Notes: generated by a model not told the origin, from the letters alone. A stretch of 64,000 bases of DNA from Trichaptum fuscoviolaceum (GCA_910574455.1 CAJSYZ010000002.1:583671-647670); one strand, 5' to 3'; positions 32,231 through 43,265 are shown, counted from the first letter of the stretch. Program-made: numbers and translations.

Positions 32231-33407
32231 CTTATCCCGCACCACCGTCCCGGCAACCATGCACGCATACACACACTCATTTACGACGACCCGCCACGGC
32301 ACACGTACATTCACTTATCAACATACGCTCATTAATCCGTTAGTACCTCAAGGTGACGACCTGCAACAGTCTGGCATACCTAGTCTGGCTAGTCGCGGCC
32401 CCGGACCGGACGCTGACGTCCACGGACAGGCCGTAGCCATCTGGAGAGACGGGATAGACATGCCTAGCAGTGCGGTCGTAGCATGTATCGTTTGTAGTAG
32501 ATAGGTGCGCATTGCGCAAGGACACTTAGCGTAGATTAACTATACAGTCTTTACGCAGTAGATAAATAGCTGTAGGCATCGTAAGGAGCACCCCACTTTT
32601 GACCTCTTGTGGAGTGCTTCCTTAGGTGCGATCTCTCTCTTTTCTCCTGTGTAGTTAGTTGCGCAATACTTACTTGTGGAGTGCTTCCTTAGGGATCCGC
32701 TTACTTGACGTTCAAAGCAGTGAAGAGTCCTAGCTGGCCTTGAGAATCCCGCGACGCGCCTGGATAGAATCCCGCGCGTTTCCCTATGACAGCATTTATC
32801 GTTAAAAAATCGAGTTTTAAGGTTTCCTGTGTGAGAAGTAAGTTTTGTGACAATTACGCAACTTTTTGTACATACGTAACTTTTTGACGCAACTTTTTTG
32901 ACGCAACTTTACACCTTGAATTAAAGGTTTAGCTTTCAACTACAAACTATTTTAGCTATCTGTAGTACAGATTCGTCTCTCGTAAGTATACATAGCTATG
33001 TTATAGTTGAAATCCATTTATATCTAATTTAATTTGAGAAAATACAAGAAATTTCCCATTATTTCAAAATTTGTGTACTTTTTTTTCACATTCCCATCCT
33101 GTCCCTAATTTCTGGCCCCATTTAGCTACCTTTTTCACACCTCAGAGGCGCCACCAATGCTGCATACAGTGACCGGAAAATGTATGACAATAAAAACAAA
33201 AGAAATTAAAAACTTGTTAGAATGTAAATTAATGTATCTTATCACTTATTTATTGAATAGAAATAGGGATTTAGACCTGGATAATGTTGGAATCCTGCTG
33301 GTGGTACAACCATGGGGAATGAGTCAAGCAGGGCATCAGGAAGCATATATGATTTCCTGGGAAGATGCTATTATGTTCACAGCTTCAGAAAACTTATCAC
33401 AGAAATG

Positions 33408-34478
33408 TGTTATGACTGTGGGGGAACCTGGAAGACTGGGGCATGTAAGTGGCTTCTGGGGCAAGGCCTACAAGAGTGTGCAAAGACGGGGAAGGCATGG
33501 GGAACCGTTAGGGATGATACAACACCAACGGAGTTACGCAGGGAGTGGGGCTACGGGGGCAAGATACAAGGAGGCTTGAGGTAGGGATAGGACAGGACAG
33601 AGTCAGAGTCAAGGCTGAGTTACGGGAGAGAAATATCCCGAGGCAGAGTTGAGGCGGGGGAAGCAGCGCGGGATTTGCAAAGTGGGGGATCATACAGGCA
33701 GGGTTTCAGAAGTGGGAATTTTGAGTGGGGGATCTACACAAGAATTGCAAAGCAGAGGATTAGTGTGGGAATCTCAGAGCGGAGGATTCACACAGGAATC
33801 TCAGAGTGGGATTCTAGACGGGAACTCTAGGCGGGTTCTCAGAGTAGGATCCGGGACAAGACTAAGACAAGCCAGGGAGCAGGTGTGCTCAGGATGGGAG
33901 CAGAGAGCTCAGGGTAACCAGGATCTCAAGGCTACACTTCTGTATCAAGGAGGAGGTTCCCTAAGGAAGCACTTGACAAGTCAGCATTGCAAAACTACAC
34001 TATAAACAGGACAGGAAGCACACCTAAGGAAACACTTTACAAGAGGACAAAAGTGAGTGCTCCTTATGGTGGTGACAGATATTTATCTATAGGGCAGAAT
34101 CTACAGGGATGGACACACATACTGCGCAACTAACTACTTACGCAATCTTGCACGCAAAGGCAACACATACAATAACATGAATCCGGAAACCGGAATTCAT
34201 CTGCGGGGGACAGCAAGGGCAAGCTCTAAGATAGCAAGTGTGAAGCATGGTCAAGTGAAAGCAAAGGAAACTAAAGGAATGTAATTGTGCGCAAGGTATA
34301 TGGCTGGTGCATAGGCAGCAGGGTAACAAGCATGGGGGTGGATGTAATGCATACATTGTCTTGGGAAGAGTTGCAGGTGACTTCTGGAGAGGATCAGGGT
34401 TGCGGGGGATTGTCACGCTTGGATGCCGTAACAAAGCCTAATTGCAAGGTGTACACGGGACAGGGTGACTAAGGACAG
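33408..34478 (-). repeat. Decayed, truncated family-B LTR
   Basis: It aligns with the intact family-B LTR but is strewn with C-to-T and G-to-A changes; for example its end reads TGTTATGACTGTGGGGG where the intact copy reads TGTTACGACCTGGGGGG. It stops at GACTAAGGACAG where the intact copy begins. Its remainder is not found beyond 37008. Confidence 0.75.
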
Positions 34479-37008
34479 TGTTACAACCTGGGGGGAACCT
34501 GGGGGCCGGGGCGCGTTAGCGGCTTCCGGGGCAAGGCCTGGGAGAGCGCGCGGCAGCGGAGAAGGCGTAGGGAACCGTTAAGGACGCTACAGCGCCAACA
34601 GAGTCGCGCAGGAAGCGGGGCTACAAGGGCGAGACGCAAGGGGGCTCGAGGCGAGGACGGGACGGAGTCAGAGTCGAGGCGCGGGGAGACAGGGTCAAGG
34701 CGCGGGGAAACGCGCAGACCGGGAATCGCAGAGTGGGATTCTTGCGGGAATCTCAGGGCGGGATTCGTTCAGGAATCTCAGACCGGGATTCGTGCGGGAA
34801 TCACTGAGCGGGGTTCGTTCGGGATTCGTGCGGGAATCACTGAGCGGGGTTCGTTCGGGATTCGTGCGGGAATCTCAGAGCGGGATTCGTTCGGGATTCG
34901 TGCGGGAATCTCAGAGCGGGATTCTGGCAGGAATCTCAGAGCGGGATTCTGGGCAGGACTCAAGGTGGGATCGCAGAGCGGGATCCGGGACAAGACAGAG
35001 ACAAGAGAGCCAGAGAGCAGGCGTGCTCAGGACAGGAGCAGAGAGCTCAGGATAACCGGGATCTCAAGGCAACTCTTCTGTATCAGGAGGAGGTTCCCTA
35101 AGGAAGCACTTGACAAGTCAGCATTGTAAAACTACACTAGAGACAAGACAGAAGCACACCTAAGGAAGCGCTCAACAAGAGGACAAAAGTGAGTGCTCCT
35201 TACGGTGGCGACCGGTATTTATCTACTGGGCAGAATCTACAGGGAACGGGCATGCACAAACGCGCAACTAACTAGTTACACAATCTTGCGGGCGAAGGCC
35301 GCGCATATAGTGACGTGATTCCGGGATTCGGGATTCGGTGCGGGGGACATCTGGGCAAGATCTAAGGGAACGAGCGTGAAGCGTGGTCAAGTGAAACAAA
35401 GAGAACTTAAAGGAATGTAATTGTGCACGAGGTATCAAGCTGGCGCACAGGCAGCGGGGTAACGAGCGTGGGGGGGCGGATGTAATGCATACATCGTCTC
35501 GGGATAAGTTGCAGGCAACTTCTGGCGTGGATCAGGGTCGCGGGAGATCGACAGGGACCAACTTCGAAGAAGCCGGTGCTTCGATGTCATAACAAAGCCT
35601 AATCGCGAGGCGCGCGCGGGGCAGGGCAACTAAGGACGGGGTTCGAGTCCTTGCGGACAATGAGATCAATCCCGCACACGGGGTGGCGGAAATGTGGTCT
35701 GCGGGCCGGGACAGGACGCTACTAGCGAGACTAGTTGGCTGGCACGTGCGTGGCCAGGCCAATCACCTGGGGCTATCTCGAGACGGGGTTAGCATTGAGG
35801 AGCGGGGAAGCTAAGGGGTTTCCCTTGGACGACGGGAAACTCGCGCGATTCGCGATGGGATCATGCAGGGAATCGAGTTCGGGTTTCGACCGGGAATCAA
35901 GTTCGGGTTTCAACCGGGAACCGAGACAGGGTTCGACCGGGAATCGTAGCGGGAATCTTTCGGGAATCAGAGCGGGAACTTAGCTGGGGTTGTGATGGGA
36001 ATCGCGGCGGGATCAAAGGCGGGAATCCTGCAGGGGATTTGCGCAGGGATTCGAGACGGGACGCGAGGCGGGAAACGAGCGGGATTTCAACTGGGATCGT
36101 GCAGGGGAAAGGAGCGAGATTCCAACCGGGAAGCGAGCGGGGTTTCTACCGGGAATGAGCGGGGGAGTCTGGCGGGACTCTAGTCGGGAAACGAGCGGGG
36201 GGAGTTTGGCGGGACTCCAACCGGGACGAGTGGGGGAGTCTTGACAGGACTCCAACCGGGAACGAGCGTGGGTTGCGGGATTGTCAGAGGGGACGCTTGA
36301 CAGCGTTCGCGGCGAGGCGGGATTCCTGGCGGGGCAGGCTGTGGACGAACAAGGGCAGGTCGAGAGGCACAGGATGTCGAAGGGGTTAGCTAGGGTACCG
36401 TGGCAGGACAAGCGCAGGGCAGGGTTCATGACCGGGCAGGATTGCGGGACAGCAATCCTTGACCGCTGTCGTGTTGGCTTACTCAAGGCCAGACAGAGGT
36501 CGGCTTTGGACGCAGTGGATCTATCTCCTAACTGCACTTCATGACTGTGGACGCGAGGCCGGGATCTGGTATCCGGGCATAGTCGAGAACCTACGAGGTC
36601 TGGGATAGCTATGGCTATGGCTATGGCTGTGGCTATGGTGAGTGACTTCGGGACTATGGCGAGGTACGGGGTTTGCTGGAGCGGGGAACAGAGCATGACA
36701 GGAGCGGGGAGCGAGCGGGGGATCATCCTAGAGTCGGGGGAACAACGAGGCGGGCTAGGGATGGATCGAGACACGGGGACAAGGCGGGGGACTGACAAGG
36801 AGACGTGGGTGAGGACAAGCAGGGGCAAGGAGGTCGTAGCGGGGCGGAACTCTTAGCAGGAGAATGCATAGCGAAGCAGAGGTTCTTCCAGGATCAGAGA
36901 GCGGGGGATCCTTTTGGGATCTAGCCAAGGTCGCGATTTCGGGTTTCAGTATACCGGGTTCTGTTCAGGATTGCCTTAGACATGTTAAGGTCCTGGGGGA
37001 TCCCGACA
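34479..37008 (-). repeat. Uninterrupted family-B LTR (2.53 kb)
   Basis: It runs from TGTTACAACC to GATCCCGACA on the plus strand and is collinear with 5495-10765 minus the foldback element. The conserved R-region module is near 35095-35220 in reverse. It holds 36-bp tandem repeats, GGGAATC words and a TATGGC repeat. No adjoining 5-bp duplication is evident (GACAG and AAATC). Confidence 0.8.
34788..34925. repeat. 36-bp minisatellite, nearly four copies
   Basis: The unit starts ATTCGTGCGGGAATC and ends GGTTCGTTCGGG. It occupies the same place in the LTR as the 18-bp array at 5773-5862, but the unit length differs. Confidence 0.85.
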
Positions 37009-37756
37009 AAATCCCATAAAGGAACAAGTCAGTTATTTTTAATAAATCTGCCTGATTGTCTAGAAAGCCTCATTAACATACAGTTCTTCTTTTTTGAAGT
37101 GTCTACACTCCTACTTCATATTCATCTATTATTATTTTAATACATGATTATTTCTCTAATTCAATTCTCTAGTATATTAATGATAAGACATGTAAACTCA
37201 CAATTATTTACCTATTTTCTTTGATCTTATCATATTGCATTTTCCGGTCATTATATGCAGTGCTGGTGGCACCTCTGATGTGCGGAAAGGATGGCCAAAT
37301 TGGGCTGGAAATGAGAGAGATAATGAAAACATTGAAAAAAAGTATACAAATTTTGAAATAATGGGAAATTTCTTGTATTTTCTCAAATTAAATTAGATAT
37401 AAATGGATTTCAACTATAACATAGCTATGTATACTTACGAGAGACGAATCTGTACTACAGATAGCTAAAATAGTTTGTAGTTGAAAGCTAAACCTTTAAT
37501 TCAAGGTGTAAAGTTGCGTCAAAAAAGTTGCGTCAAAAAGTTACGTATGTACAAAAAGTTGCGTAATTGTCACAAAACTTACTTCTCACACAGGAAACCT
37601 TAAAACTCGATTTTTTAACGATAAATGCTGTCATATTTCCCGCCTGAATTCCCACGCTCGTTCCCAGTCGCGAATCCAGATTCCCGAACGCGGGTTCTTG
37701 TCGCGAATTCCAGTTTCCCGAACTGTTTCCCGCTACAATTCCCGACGGTCGTAACA

Positions 37757-37940
37757 CTTACTACCGGGTACTTTGCGTAGGTTTGCAGACAGGTCGGCAC
37801 ATTTTATGGATGCTTACCAAAAGGGGTTGACTGGATCCCAGGCTCAATGGGCTAATCAGAGATATCACGGACATCGTGTACTTCCCACAGTAATTCTTGA
37901 TGATCTAAGAAAGCATAATATTCCCGAACACCGTAGGTAG
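37757..37940 (+). pseudogene. DDE transposase, last exon (continuation of 11242-12709)
   Basis: After the duplicated CTTAC, TACCGGGTACTTTGCGTAG completes the interrupted intron and the acceptor falls at 37779-37780. Joining exon 2 (ending CCGAAG at 12670) to 37781 keeps frame and gives IRRFADRSAHFMDAYQKG, a basic C-terminal tail that ends at TAG 37938-37940. It separates the gypsy complex from unrelated DNA downstream. Confidence 0.78.
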
Positions 37941-38099
37941 TGAGGGTTATGGCGGCTTTAATGTTACGCTCGTCTAAAGCAAAAAGTTTGTACTCACGTG
38001 CCCAATGATTGAGGCCTGGACTGTCTGTCTTCTCTTCCGAGTCTGAGAGCGGCCCCTATGCTATGATGTTTCTCCTAAAAAAAAATCACTCTCAAAGAG

Positions 38100-39262
38100 G
38101 TACCGTGACCCTGCATTATCTCATTTTTGGAATAAGTTCCCACGGGTAGTAGTCCCCGACACGACGCTTGCGGCTGCGACTGGTATAGCTCGAGCTACCG
38201 ACTCTCTGATCCTGACACGCGTGCAAACAGCTCCTGAGCAAGCACTGTCGCTGCCTTCAATTGTATTCCGGGAATCTTTGGCCTCGGACTTGGGCGACGT
38301 CATGACTCACCGACCGAAGCATGTTCTGGTCCGATAATCTATGACACCCCTGATGCGTCGAACACATCTATGTCTGCTCTTCCAGCTAGTTCTCCCCGCC
38401 AGTTGCTTGCGGATCCAGCTGTGGTGGCTCGAGCAAAGAAGGAGGCGATGCTGCGCACTCGGAGGCGAGAGCAGCAGCTTGTCTGTCACCTACGCCGGCG
38501 TCACGCACTGTGCCATTGGAAAATAATGCAGAGGAGAGTGTATTCATAGCCCGGCCAGCTGTCAGTGTTGACCATTCGGAAGCAAAGTCGAATTCGTTCG
38601 TGGATACGAGTATGCAAGCGGACTCTGGGCTGGGCCTCATAGAGTTGTTTGACTCGGCATCCAGTGTTTCGACCTCGACTCACCGGAAGGACTCTGATAA
38701 CTGTAGTCTTGATAAGATGTCTCTAACTGAATCAAGACGCAAGGGGAAGCAGGAGCAAGTTGAAGCACCTTCAAAGTCGACTGAATCTTTGGCTCTGACT
38801 TCGTCCACTGGGCCAGTACCTGTCCTTTCAGAGATGGACGCATTCCTACCGGAAGACCTAGCCCTGCCATCGGAGTCTGTCCTATCGATGGCGTTGGAGG
38901 TGTCGGGCTCAGATCTGGTATTGGTTCCTTGTCTTCCTGGTCTTGAAGGTGAGTCCTTTTATTAAATGTTCAGTATTCAGGGGTCTGACATCAATGCAGT
39001 CTCACCGGAAGCTGTTCCCGTCCCACAGACCTCTCCTGAGTTATCACGTTTTGGAGACGAGGCTTCTGTTGCACCGTCTTTGACCAAGTCACTTGCGCCG
39101 CTGAGATCTGTCTGCGAGAATATGCCTTCAAGAAGTGGGGGAAGTTCGGACACCCTTGAGCAGACACCGTCCTTGTTCTCGGCGACATCGGTACAGACCC
39201 CAGAAGCAGCACTCGCGTCTGTGCTTGTGGTTCATATGGTAGGTAAAAGAGGTGGATTGTGA
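38100..39262 (+). CDS. Ser-rich hypothetical protein, multi-exon, boundaries uncertain
   Basis: Not a family I recognise. Exon-like blocks read FPRVVVPDTTLAAATG (about 38136), DTPDASNTSMSALPASSP (about 38343, another frame), then a 38510-38948 block with many Ser, Thr, Glu and Asp. A 51-nt intron 38949-38999 (GTGAGT...AATGCAG) removes an in-frame TAA and joins to a further Ser/Pro-rich block ending at 39260-39262. Joints before 38510 are not resolved. Low complexity and lack of membrane segments suggest a disordered protein, possibly a pseudogene. The 5' end and true start are unknown. Confidence 0.4.
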
Positions 39263-39716
39263 TGCAATGATGATGAGATGGATTGCGAGGGCCGTATACA
39301 AGATGCTCGGACGCTCAGGTTCAGAAAGCGGTCATTAGAGGCTTTGCAGAAAAAACGTTTTGTCAGCCATTGCTTAGGGAGTTCCTGAATAGTAGTCGGG
39401 AGAAGCTCGAGGATGTCGGTGACGATGATATCCTCGACTCTACTATTGATTGTCTGTTCTTTGAATTTTAGTTGTATATACTCTAGCTTCGAGTACCTTG
39501 TTCTTGATCCATGAAGGAGCATCCGGCAAAAGATTCTAGCAAAGTCATAGCATAGTATCTCTCCTGACTCCTGAGCCGGTGCAGTGAGCTACGAAAGACT
39601 GGAAACATTAGGATCGTGGAAAGACAGTCGACAATATAGTATATCTCTGTGTCATCTGTATGAAGCAAAAATTCTTTGAGAGTGGGCAGTGAGATTTCAG
39701 TCTGAGACTCATTCCG
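39263..39716. other. Intergenic, nothing convincing
   Basis: A short open stretch at 39283-39471 is the only ORF; no family, intron or neighbouring support was seen. Confidence 0.4.
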
Positions 39717-39794
39717 TTAGTTAACGCCCTGAGGGTGTTTGGGTTTTGCCAGCAACTAGCTGGCCCTCAGGGCGTTATCATCTAATTAGTTAAC
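39717..39794. repeat. Hairpin insertion between 9-bp direct repeats
   Basis: TTAGTTAAC occurs at 39717-39725 and 39786-39794. Between them GCCCTGAGGG pairs with CCCTCAGGGC and an inner GCCAGC pairs with GCTGGC around a 5-nt loop. It looks like a tiny MITE or an excision scar. Confidence 0.5.
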
Positions 39795-40731
39795 TTTTAA
39801 TGCATTATATACACAAGAAATTTTGTGATTTCTTCCTCAAAGATTTTCGCCTTTAAGGTTTGGTCTAATTAGGGTTAAGGGTCTATTCCCACGCTCTACG
39901 CGACATAGTTGAGTTTATACTTCAACTACCTTAGGCCGTTCTACAAGTAATCGACGATTAGCAAAAGCAGTGTTTTTTGGCACTGCAACAGCTCAATGCC
40001 GTGCTTCGGCGCACATGCCGGGCTTGCCGAGCACGGCAGAGCCTCGGGGGGCTTAGGGTCCCTCCAGGCAGGCACGCATCATTTCAAATTCAATAACAAA
40101 CATATTTTAAGAGCCTGGACCATTGTGATGGCCCAGGCTAGCCTATTTAAACTACTATAAATAAGTTTATAATTACAAATTTAAACGCGGTGGGGCCGCG
40201 CGCAGGGCGCGCGTGCGGCAGTAGATAGAAATAAAGTAAAAAAGCCAACAGGCGGCGGGCACGCACGGGCGCGCCGCCAGCCACCACGTTTTGTCTTGGG
40301 CGCGCGGGCGTCGCGCTACCCGTGCGTGGGTCGACCGCGTTCGTGACAGCGGTGGTCTTCGTCGCCGTCGCGCGGGTACAAGAATGTACATGGTAGTGCA
40401 CTCAAATCGCGCGGAAGGAAGGCAGAGGGGTGGGTGTGTAATGGCTGGGCCCGAGAAGGGAGGTGAGAGCGCGCAAGTGCCTAACACGCACGGCTCGAAG
40501 AGTTACGGCGCACCTGCGGAGAAAAGCGTGCCACTGTTAGTCAAGTTCGATGAACCACCCGCCGGAAAAGCGAAGACAAAAACAAGTAAGAATGAATGGA
40601 GACGTACTTGGATTTCTGCCTCTAGCGACATATCAGCGCCGCTCTTCAACCACTCAAATGCACCTCAACCACGCACCAAACCCCCAGCCTGCCTGCACCA
40701 ACTGTATGTCCTGAAGTGGATGTTGCACGCA
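39795..40731. other. Non-coding stretch with strong hairpins
   Basis: Near 39990-40050 TGCCGTGCTTCGGC faces GCCGAGCACGGCA, a stem with one bulged base. Near 40110-40140 AGCCTGG faces CCAGGCT. GC-rich sequence follows from 40190 to 40340. ORFs here have no recognisable content. Confidence 0.4.
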
Positions 40732-41010
40732 CCACCAGGGAATGCACCACCCGCACCGGAGAAGAGCTTCCGCAGGATGGTGTTTGCGGCGCTCTCGAGC
40801 TTCTTCTGCTTCTCCTCGAACTCCTGCTTTGATGCTTCCTGCGAGTCGTCGAGCCATGAGATCGTCTCGTTGATGGCAGTCTCTAGCTTTGCCTTGTCCT
40901 CGGGCTTGCGCTTGTCCTTGAGCTTCTCGTCGTTCAGAGAAGTATGGAGGTGTAGGAGACTAGGAGTAAGACTTGAGGTCTCGAAAGCTGCGCTTGCGAG
41001 CGTACAGCTC
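40732..41010 (-). pseudogene. Hsp70 C-terminal fragment (pseudogene)
   Basis: The minus strand encodes SLNDEKLKDKRKPEDKAK, then ETISWLDDSQEASKQEFEEK and ILRKLFSGAGGAFPGG. This is the helical lid and Gly-rich tail of an Hsp70 chaperone. The preceding residues RDLKSYS (about 40970-40990) fit the family's usual lid start but are in another frame and followed by a stop. The ATPase and most of the peptide-binding domain are missing, as is a KDEL-type or EEVD end. It is a fragment left by duplication, retroposition or transposon capture. The long plus-strand ORF across it (40291-41094) is its shadow. Confidence 0.8.
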
Positions 41011-41210
41011 ACGCCCGGAAGGCGAAGAGGCTGCGGAAGCAGAAGCATGACGGCGTTTGCGCGAAGCAAACACCTTCTTGCCCGTCGTCCATAGCGAGAG
41101 CTTGAAGAACGGAGAAGAAAGTGAGAAAGACGACGACGATGTTCGTGCGTGCAGATTGCGCGCCACGACCCTGAGAATCGCGTGAAACTACCGTATATGG
41201 TATGTCTCAT

Positions 41211-42044
41211 AACTTTTCATTGCCTATAACATATCAATAACATACATATTGAATTTTATACAGGCAGCTCAAGCTCAGGCACAGTATTGTATGAGATGTA
41301 TTATATGCTTATGTATGTACTCAAAAACAACTGTGGATACAGGATGTGCTTCAAAGGGTGCAAAGTTAAGACTACAATGGAAATGCATGATTCTTGCATA
41401 TATGCTCAGATTCTTTGATTTATCCCATACCTTACATTCATTTTATCGCTACAGTAGCCTACAGTCCTACTCCTTGGACACTAATAGAGCTCTCCTAAAA
41501 CTCTGGGCTCTTGTGGTGCATTATTAGAGGCTGTAAAAATGAAACAAACTCGAAAAGTGGCCATTTTGTGCACTTTTGGGTCAAATTTCAACATTCGCAG
41601 CTCATTTCAATATATTACTGACGATTAAAAAATAGAAACATACTACATAGCTATACTAAACATACTATTGGAGCATAATAAGGCGTTATAATGAAAGTTA
41701 TAAGTAAAAGACTTGTGAAGTGCACAAATGTATTCGAGGGTCGAACACATTTGTACAAGTTTCACTCAAAGTGATGAATTCGAAGCACCACTTTCAAGTT
41801 CAACCACTTCCACTCTACCTATTAACGAGATTCTTTCGAACTCTATAAAATGTAAAGGGGATCTATCTTGAAAGTTATGGAAGTCTCAGATGCAGTCAAA
41901 AATATATAAATGAATAAATACTGCAAGAACAGCACTTTCTACCACTGTTTTACTTATTACACAATAACAAAGCACATGAATGCTACTATTTAAAATATTA
42001 TAATCTACTGTTCACTATTCGTTTTTGGTTCAAATAATGTGCCT
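41211..42044. other. AT-rich intergenic DNA
   Basis: No gene, repeat or RNA signature was recognised. Confidence 0.5.
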
Positions 42045-42170
42045 GAAACTATCTCGAGAGATTGTTTCAATTTTGAGAGAAAAGTGTGTCCGGCGATGCC
42101 TCGGATAAAAACTCCGGGAATAGCCGGACCCACTTTTGAGGACACGGACGTGTCGAAGGACACCTTCGAC
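42045..42170. other. Cluster of consecutive hairpins, possible structured RNA or MITE
   Basis: Stem 1 is GAAAC...GTTTC (42045-42068). Stem 2 is AAAAGTG-T-GTCCGGC against GCCGGAC-C-CACTTTT (42080-42094 with 42123-42137), 14 pairs with one mismatch. Stem 3 GACACG/CGTGTC (42141-42154) overlaps and excludes stem 4 GTCGAAGG/CCTTCGAC (42152-42170). No family is recognised. Confidence 0.4.
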
Positions 42171-42239
42171 ATCGTGTATAAATTGTTTGATTCACTCCTT
42201 AAACACAATTTCTTCATGTTTCAAATGTATATATATTAA

Positions 42240-43200
42240 AGATTGTATCGAAGTCGTTAAATACATAATTTAGATAATAATAATAACTAGGTTGAACCTC
42301 TCGTGCTCGACATGTAATATTTGCGTGAAGCTTGTGTCGTCCTCTGCCGTGTGCTGTGCTTGGGGCACATCAAAGCTGATGTTCGCGTCGCATCATGCGC
42401 GCTTCAGGAGCCTCTCGCCGCTAGGACCAGCGGCGGGGTGTGCGATGGGATACGGAAGCGTATCTGAAGGACCTGCAGCCAAAGGTGTCAGTGAGAGTGT
42501 CAAAGTGTCTGCTGTGGCTGGTATCTCGCAGTAGCTGGTGTTGCAATGGATTGCAATGGCCCGACTGACGCATTGATGAGATTTGGATCACCTAACCACA
42601 GAGCATCAAGTTAGTTGTTGGTTACGTCAAAATGGACCAGAGAAGGAAAGAAATCTCTTGCAATAATGTGTGACAGAGCCACTGTAAGGAACGGAGATGG
42701 TGGCGACTCTTGCTGGCGGCGCTGCAATTGTTGCAATTGTCGTCCTCGGATTTGGGAGAGTGGAGGAGCAACGGGAATGGGATGCGTCCTGTGGATTCGT
42801 TGTCACCCGTGCAATGAAGATGAGGGTGAAGGTTCGTGTCGCGCGCTCGCGCTGCACCTGTAGGCTACGTCAAAAGTAATGGTCAGTTTGAAACGGCAGG
42901 AAGTGCAGGATTCGATCTGACGCACCTGTCGCATTTACGGCCTTCCTTCTCCTCCTACGCAAGTTTGATTGCGTTGACATCCTTCTAGCATAGTTTATAA
43001 AAGAAGAGAGATGAGATAAAAGAGAGAGAGAGACAACGCAATGGTTGTGAAAGTGGGAGAAAAGGACAAGGACAGGTAACACGCGCATGTGCAACCGTGG
43101 TAAGCGCCGGCGCTTACTTTTGCGCAACGTCGCAATCTTTATTGTAAATTCAAAACTACGTCATATTTCAATTAAAAAAGATTAACCTACTAATACACAT
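42240..43200. other. Intergenic, no supported gene
   Basis: Several short ORFs overlap on both strands without recognisable domains. TTGCAATTGTTGCAATTG near 42728 and an AGAG-rich tract near 43005-43035 are the only notable words. Confidence 0.4.
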
Positions 43201-43265
43201 AGAAGCTATTTTATTTCAAATTACCAGGGAGCCCCGGTATTGAAATTATTGCGGCATAATTGCGC

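Larger units (their letters stand above)
32785..37635. mobile_element. Long terminal-inverted-repeat DNA element with nested LTRs
   Basis: The ends are TATGACAGCATTTATCG and its exact complement. The inverted repeat is near-perfect for about 290 bp and continues with divergence to about 400 bp (32785-33190 and about 37215-37635). The flanking duplication is 6 bp, TTTCCC. What remains of its interior (33190-33400 and 37009-37215) is AT-rich and without a recognisable transposase, so it is non-autonomous or gutted. Two family-B LTRs occupy the middle. Superfamily is uncertain; a 6-bp duplication excludes Tc1/mariner, Harbinger, CACTA and typical hAT. Confidence 0.8.
32083..37756 (+). repeat. 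3' LTR of element X, split by a long-TIR element
   Basis: The segments 32083-32784 and 37642-37756 rejoin to 817 bp, matching the 818-bp LTR of element 3. TTTCCC is duplicated at the break (32779-32784 and 37636-37641). The last base is followed by CTTAC, the duplication that also precedes 12710. Confidence 0.9.
12705..37761 (+). mobile_element. 25-kb nested gypsy complex flanked by CTTAC
   Basis: The outer ends are TGTCGAGATCC at 12710 and GGTCGTAACA ending at 37756, in the same orientation. The 5-bp duplication CTTAC lies at 12705-12709 and 37757-37761. Removing the complex and one CTTAC restores a 58-nt intron of the DDE transposase gene. The founding plus-strand gypsy element (here X) therefore has its 5' LTR remnant at 12710-13141, pol at 28777-32230 and 3' LTR at 32083-37756. 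Its 5' LTR right half, gag and early pol were replaced by the inverted gypsy pair 13142-28776. Confidence 0.85.

Noticed and set aside
40291..41094. 267-codon plus-strand ORF
   Set aside because: It is antisense to the Hsp70 fragment and low in information otherwise.
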